Of a stretch of 64,000 bases of DNA, positions 57,689 to 64,000 are shown in pieces. The stretch comes from Mytilisepta virgata (taxonomy: Eukaryota > Mollusca > Bivalvia > Mytilida > Mytilidae), in NCBI GenBank assembly GCA_028015205.1, contig CM051514.1, positions 42,486,150-42,550,149 of the forward strand, read 5' to 3'. The translations under genes were made by a program, and so were the position numbers. Position 1 is the first letter of the stretch, and each line of letters begins with the position of its first letter. The notes under the pieces are model-generated. The model saw nothing but the letters and a program-made list of their open reading frames with translations. It was not told where the DNA came from and ran no database searches.

Positions 57689-60200
57689 TTAATGTAAATA
57701 ACAAATAAGTGTTGAGACCAAGCACTGATTTTCGCAAGAAGGACAAAGCCTATAGATAGAATGAGATTGGTCTGATCTGTATGTGTATAAAATTTCAAAA
57801 ATAGCCATTCTGTTTTGTATGTTTTAAAAGTATGCTGTATCGTGTGTTGTTTTGTTTTTTATTATCATGTTCATCATATATTCATATTCATTTTCATATT
57901 ACTAGACGTTGAGGACTGACGAAATATTATATAATAAATCGAGCACACCTGTGCATGCAAAATAACCTTTCTTACCCGAGCCTTTGCATTTCGTGTACAA
58001 CAATACTGCAAAATTACGGTATTTCTTCTAATGTTTAATCTGTAATTATTCCGATTATCTGTTAATTACATTCTAATTTGATGCGTTGTAAATGCCCTTG
58101 AACTGATCCCAAAAAGTTAAATTAAGTACCAGTTCAATAAATCTGTTAGGCCACAATGTTTTGTGCACTAAAACCTTGTATTGAAAATAAATAATAATGA
58201 TTTTGCTGAAGATTTTCCATGTACCACGGATGATCATTATTTTTATAAATTTTATCAAATGGCGTGTGATTTCAATGCTGTGTTTCGAAAGTTAGAAACG
58301 TTGAAATATTTCTGAGCGCGGTATAATTTTCAACATTTAAATCCCTAAAATCTTTATTTAATTTATAAGAGCAAATTAACTTTCCAAAGAGTTTGAGTGT
58401 GAAATTTTCAAATATATTTAAGAAAAAAAAATTGAAAACTATTACAATAAAATAAGTATAAACTCTTGCTGATTAAACTCTCGAATTCCTTATAAGAAGT
58501 AATATTGATACTTCCAATACTGAGTAAACATTTATTAAGACTTTAGCAATGTGATAACTGTTAAAATCCGGAGAATATTGAATGTTTTCAGACAAATCAT
58601 TAAGATTTCTAATTAATTATCAGCCAAAGCCAAATATTTGTTTATTCAGCCTCACTATATAATCATATAGCTACAAGGTACTATGATATGCACGTGTCCA
58701 GCTTACTGAATACACAATTTCACTTCTTGGTTGTTATGTTAAGTCTGTATTCCGTTAGAAGAACGTTTTGTTATTGAATATCAAAGAGAAACGTTCTGAT
58801 ATGATAACAATCTAAAGGAAATGTTTATTTATAAAATTCACATTATTTTGTTTTTACTGTCATGGGCTGCAGGTTATTGCACATTTGGAAACTGTTTTAC
58901 CAAGATGGCTGTTCAGGGTAAACTTGGTAGGGTGAAAACTGCTTATCTATCTCATATTATTTCTCTTGCATAACAATTGATGAATATAGATTCTCCTATT
59001 CTTGACGTGTTTAATCGGTGGGATAAAAATACATAATATCTTTAACCACTTCCCGGTGATTAAATTTCTACGTGGGAATTACCGCCCTTTTTCCACAGTT
59101 ATTGGAACGATAAACCGTGTTGAAAATCGAAAATTTAACTATCTCGGGTGGACAAATTCCATAACTCACTCGTACCTGAAGGAGAATCTATATTTCTACA
59201 ACGATGACCAGTTGATTATGAAATTTATCAACTCGAGATAATTAAAAGTTTCATTTTTAAACTGCGAGACTTGTCCGAGAAGTTTAAAAAAATGAAAATT
59301 TAATTATCGAGAGTGGATCAATTTCATAATTAACGCGTCAAGGGTTATAGAATCTATTTCTCTAATGATAATGTAAAACTCAAAGAGGTCTTCCGAACGC
59401 TTTTTGGTGGGAAATTTCACTTGCATTTAACCAACGTGTGGCGATATCAGAATTTAACTGGTCAAGAGATGTATAAATGCGCACAGAATTAGAGAATTAA
59501 AATTATATTTGAACCTTGTGGTGTTTTTTTTTTTTCGAACAACTCGTTGGTTTTCTTCAACAAGTCTTACACAATTTTTTAAATCTGCTTATATCATTTT
59601 ACTTTCCGTTTTTCCTAGTATAGGTCTTTCGACCTGCTGATTCATATTGTCTTGCCCTAGTTCAGATGAAAGCATTATTTTTTATTTTATTTCAATTTTT
59701 TTAATTTATATTATTTTATTTTCTTTTTGTTGTTGTTGCTGTTGTTGTTTATTTGTACTCTGAGCATGCTGCGTATTGACAACGAGCATTTGAAGTATTC
59801 GTCCCAAGCATGGCCGACCCTGAAATTTCACGGAAATTCCTCCTTATATCTTGTTTACTTTTTAAATTATATATGGAATACTGTATAAATTTATATTTGT
59901 TTAAGTTCTAGGGTGATAGGTTCCTTCTTGTTGAAAAAATGAGACCTTTTAAATATTTTTGAATTTCTCTTATGTTCAGTCCTGTTGTCTCATTGACTGG
60001 AACCCCATATACTTACATTTGTAAGTAACATGTGATAATAATGGATAAGCTTATCTGACAGAGACAAATCGGAAGAGCTGACACCTATGCAGTAGAGAAG
60101 AGTGATTGGGATTCGAGTTGTGAATCCCTGAACAAAACAGGGACAGAGTTTTGACTTTTTAGCATCGTTACTTTCTGCATGAACATTAACATAGGATTTC
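57689..60200. other. Unassigned AT-rich sequence with local duplications
   Basis: 58571-58740 is related to 62301-62470. 59129-59205 and 59294-59370 are diverged direct copies of one ~75-bp segment (AAAATTTAACTATCTCGGGT and AAAATTTAATTATCGAGAGT). No gene is supported. Confidence 0.4.
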
Positions 60201-60211
60201 TGGGGTTGCTA

Positions 60212-60366
60212 ATGAGGAACCAGAGTGAGTTATCTTTTCCTAACCAATGTAGGTAAGGGAGATAATTAAATGCTCTCCCTTTTGTCCAGAGGCTAAAAGG
60301 GAGACAAATTTATTATCTCCCTTACCTACATTGGTTAGGAAAAGATAACTCACTTTGGTTTCTCAT
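60212..60366. repeat. Near-perfect 72-bp inverted repeat (foldback)
   Basis: The arms 60212-60283 and 60295-60366 are complementary with only a few differences, around an 11-nt loop. The arm reads ATGAGGAACCAGAGTGAGTT, then TATCTTTTCCTAACCAATGT, AGGTAAGGGAGATAAT. No coding capacity. Probably a MITE of foldback type. Confidence 0.85.
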
Positions 60367-60379
60367 TGCAGGTTGGGCA

Positions 60380-62290
60380 TATGAATTAAAAAATGCGCAG
60401 AATCAGTCACGATATAACAAAACAATACTAATATTCTGCTTGTTTTTTAGAAGGAAAATTAAAAATACCATCGCACTCTTGTTTAAACATTATATGAACC
60501 ATTTATTATATTTAAGGTGCTAGTAAAACAATTCAGACCAAAATTGTTTTGTAAGGAACCATTAAATTGACTAGATATCTGTATCGACTTGAAAGATGGG
60601 TATTAATTTTTCTTTCCTGGTTCAAAACTTTGTCGACTGATTCTTAGAACAAAGATATAGAAATATCAAAATAAAAGTTTATGTCAGTTCAAACTGTTTT
60701 CGCATGCGTGAAATGTTTTCTTTTATTTGATCATAGCACGTGCAATGTCCAAGCCTCGTGATTAAAGCAATCGTGACAAGGTACGAAATTGGAAAAGCGT
60801 CTGTGCGATACCGAGGAATTCAGCAGCAAAAAGAAGTTTGAAATGAGGCGTGTAATAGACATATCATTAGAGAATGTTTACACGACAGGCTCGTCAGAGT
60901 AATAATCCATAACTAAGAAAATTAAAACAGCTAATTGTCTGCAATAATAAACAAACAGAAATACACATGTAAGCTAGATAAAAGGGAATCTAGCTTTTAA
61001 CTTTAACAGAAAGGATATATTACATAAATATATTTATGGGGGATGGTTTTATCTTGTATGCAGTATGATGTGATGTAGAAACTTTGTGACATAATGTCTC
61101 ACAGTAAAAAAAAAAACAAAAATAATGTGTATGTATCTCAAGGAACAAAGAGAAAACAATATCTCAAATAAAAGAACATATAAAATATATAATACAAATA
61201 ATATCTCAGAAACCGAAAAGGATAAAATGTCCGATAAAAACTTTTTCTGCAATATTATAAAATCAAATAAGTTGTTCTCTTCAATTTATGTCATTGTTTT
61301 GGAAACATTTTCAAAATTATATACGTTGTTCTCTTCAACTTATGCCATTTTTTTAGAAAATATAATATTATTAAATGTTATCAAATTTCGCTCTTCCTAT
61401 CACGTATGTTGCTATAATATATTTGAATATTACTTTCTTCGTTACTGTCGTGTTCGTGAGAATAAAGTGCGTATACGTGTAGCTTGAGTTCGAGTCTAGC
61501 TGGGACACAGGCACTTGAATTCCGGAACATCCCCTCTTTTTCCCAAAATACCTCTCCTGTGATACCGGTATAGATCTTAAGCTGAAAGTACCTCTTTTGA
61601 ACATTTCATTGATGTTTAACTTTTTTTCGTGTTAAAACTGTCTCGTTGTATTAACCTTTATTTTTAGGTCCAGTTTACTAAAAAAAACTCAAGGTATGAA
61701 ACAACTGCTCAAAATACAATTGGGAAACGCGTCGACTCAAAATTTTTCCATAACCCGCCCGATTTTTGAGTAACTGTCGCCAGTCCTCGTCTCACAAATT
61801 ATTTCCTTTCACCCCTTTTTACTTTTTACTCAGCGAAAATCAATATTTATTAACAAAATCGATCCTTTTTCTCCCGGCGTGGCAGGTCGTTCTTCCTCAC
61901 GTGTGTCGATATGAAAACAGGAGGTCAACCGGGGTCAACGGAGAAAAAGATCTATATCGGTCTCACAGAATGGGGAATTTTGGAAAAAAGGAGGGAGGGT
62001 CCGCAATTCAAGTGCAAGTGGCTGAGGGAACGGCAAAAATCTGTCAATATTAAAATCCAATTCTGACGCTGTTATTCGACCTTGTTGCTACGTAGATCTA
62101 GAGGGTAGTGTTCATTGAAAGTTGTCACATATTTAGAAGTTTTTTTTGTATATTATAACAAAATGTATATTAATAATATAGGAACAATATTTTGGGGAAC
62201 AAAAATGATATAAATATTTTTCAATGACTTCAACATAAACAGGACTGAAAGCAGAATCTTGTTGTTTCATGGCACATATGATACATATTA
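60380..62290. other. Unassigned sequence
   Basis: An open frame at 61125-61487 is AT-driven low complexity with no motif, so it is not called. A GC-richer patch at 61740-62000 is not recognised. Confidence 0.3.
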
Positions 62291-62300
62291 ATTACAAGAG

Positions 62301-62470
62301 AATATTGAATGACTTCAGATAAATCATTAGAATTTCTAATTAACACTTCTCAAAAGCCAACTGTTTGTTTATTCAGCGTCCCTATATAATCAGTTAGTCC
62401 GCAAGGTGCAACGATATCCATGTGTCCAGCTTACTATGTACACAATTTTCATTTCATGCTTGTTATTTTA
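62301..62470 (+). repeat. Duplicated segment, partner at 58571-58740
   Basis: Both share GAATATTGAATG, TTGTTTATTCAGC, CTATATAATCA, GTGTCCAGCTTACT and ACACAATTT in order over 170 bases. The copies are in the same orientation and clearly diverged. Family unknown. Confidence 0.65.
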
Positions 62471-64000
62471 GCGGGTGCTAAATTAAGTTGGCGTTGAAAT
62501 ATTCTTCTGTTGTTGTATATCAAAGTGTATTAGTAACATGTTGGCCAAAAGTTTGTTTTTGTTAATTTTGGATGAATAAATGTTTCTTGTGCATGTTGTC
62601 GATAATTTGTAAATATGTATTACGAATGGTTTTAAGATGTTTGGCAGGATTTTATCGCTTGAAGGAGGAATTAAAGATATGAATGATATCACTTTAATAA
62701 TATTCAAAGATTTCGTATAAGTAATAATATTTATAGCCCCGTGAATTCCCATAGATACATGAACATATTCTATGATGAACTTTCTCAAACTTCTAAGTTA
62801 GGCATCTATATATATACGTGTGTGTGGTGGGCGTGGATTCAAACGTTTTTCGCAAATATTTTTGCATATGTATGGTTTTAAAAAAAAACAAGTATTTTTG
62901 CGGATTTGAAGAGGTTAGGAGACACGACGAGCGCTCTGACCCCTTCCTCCTTTCCCGAATCCGTCCCTGACAGAGTGGTGCGCCGTAGAACACAACCGCC
63001 AATTTAGACTTGTTCGTAATAACGTTAACGTGGATTGTACTAATACAGATATCCCCGATTGAAATGCATGTTTCATGACATAATTGTAAATATTGATATC
63101 TTTTTCCATTTTTTACATGTAATAATGTTTTGATTTTTGCTATATATATAAATTGTTCATATATCTCATGTATTTGAAGAAATAAAGGTATGAATGAATG
63201 AATGAATGAATATATGAATTAAAGTACGAAATGTGGAATGAGAAAACGGGAAAATCAAAATATTCTTAAAACAATTTTAAACATTTTTGAGAATTTTGAT
63301 ACCAAGCAGGATTGTTTTTAATCAAGGCTTGAAGCATTTAACTGTTGCTTTGTTTGCTCCATATATATGTAAAAAACCTATTATTTTTCGTTAAAATGTC
63401 ACATATGCAAATATTTAACAGTTACAAATGTTCAGATGACAATACATTATACTGTTTCTGGTGAGGTTATCCAACGTCTAATCTTTTGTCTTTTTATTTA
63501 GCATGAAGATGAATCAAAATCCATCAAATGCTTCAGATCAAAATGTGCTTTAACGCCGATAGGATTAATGTACAGAAATATAAATTATTGTTAAAACGGA
63601 TCTGAAATGTTAGAAAAATTCTATATAAAACTACTTGGAATAATGTAGTAAACATATTTAGAATTTTCTCTTTTTTATCATTTAAAAATGACACTAAATT
63701 TTCAGCGACGTGAAAGGCAGATATATGCCAGTAAATCTTAAAAATTCGTTTGCAATTATTCAAAAATATTTAAATTATTATTATTTGTTTAACTGGTATT
63801 GACCATATTTTACAGTAAATTCCACGTGCTATTTAGCCAGTATTTCTTACGAGAATAGTTTTTGGGAAGTAAATCACCTCGAAGTTCTTCAAAGCTGTAA
63901 AAATATGTCACGATAAGTGTTTCATTGACCTCAATTTCAATGTGTTTTGTTATGAAGTTGACAAATTTTGTGATAATTTTCAGATATTTAAACAGGATTG
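62471..64000. other. Unassigned sequence with a (GAAT)n tail-like run
   Basis: A run of (GAAT)n at about 63190-63214 follows AAGAAATAAAGGTAT, the pattern of a LINE 3' end on the plus strand, but no LINE coding sequence is recognised upstream. The rest is AT-rich without genes. Confidence 0.35.

Noticed and set aside
61125..61487. 120-codon open frame
   Set aside because: AT-biased low complexity, no motif and no splice context; consistent with chance.

Overview
This is a eukaryotic, AT-rich, intron-rich and very repeat-rich window, most likely from a bivalve mollusc and probably a mussel (Mytilidae). The call rests on split genes with GT-AG introns, tRNA-derived SINEs, Penelope-like and LINE fragments, and DIRS, MULE and hAT remnants of types I associate with bivalve genomes. 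No species can be proved from the sequence alone. There is no bacterial-type operon, CRISPR array or virus.

Two host genes can be supported, both on the + strand. Gene 1 (exons 5421-9394) encodes two immunoglobulin-like domains, a short stalk, one transmembrane helix and a tyrosine-containing cytoplasmic tail. Its signal-peptide exon was not found. Gene 2 (eight small exons, 31961-46888) encodes a predicted 236-residue secreted or surface protein: signal peptide, three micro-exons, a cysteine-rich exon, a cysteine-rich/EGF-like exon, and then a stalk and hydrophobic exon homologous to those of gene 1. Gene 2 stops inside the hydrophobic segment, so the cytoplasmic tail is lost and the C-terminus looks like a GPI-anchor signal. 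The introns flanking the shared exons are also alike, so the 3' ends arose by segmental duplication while the ectodomains differ. All internal exon boundaries are phase 1.

Layout: 1-2240, a ~160-bp-unit repeat interrupted by a SINE with target duplication. 2486-4340, Penelope 3' end and foldback elements. 5421-9394, gene 1. 11200-12680, DIRS-like remnant. 14188-14737, a dispersed repeat with an inverted copy at 51368-51905. 15558-17138, an unusual element full of a GTAACAGGAYAGAC motif. 17794-18390, a terminal-inverted-repeat element. 18774-19021, a SINE. 20665-21238, a palindromic GATATC array. 21987-23128, a deleted MULE with 8-9 bp target duplication. 23138-25400, a minus-strand LINE. 25879-30800, small TIR elements. 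31937-46888, gene 2, whose introns carry LINEs, SINEs, Penelope fragments and two large minisatellites. 46900-55352, LINE fragments, a hAT-type MITE and another ~165-bp repeat block. 55353-64000, mostly unassigned AT-rich DNA with hairpins and duplicated segments.

The most notable structural theme is that both large minisatellites (20 bp x 37 and 37 bp x 23) lie inside retroelement coding sequence and appear to have been born from it, each without a single indel between units.
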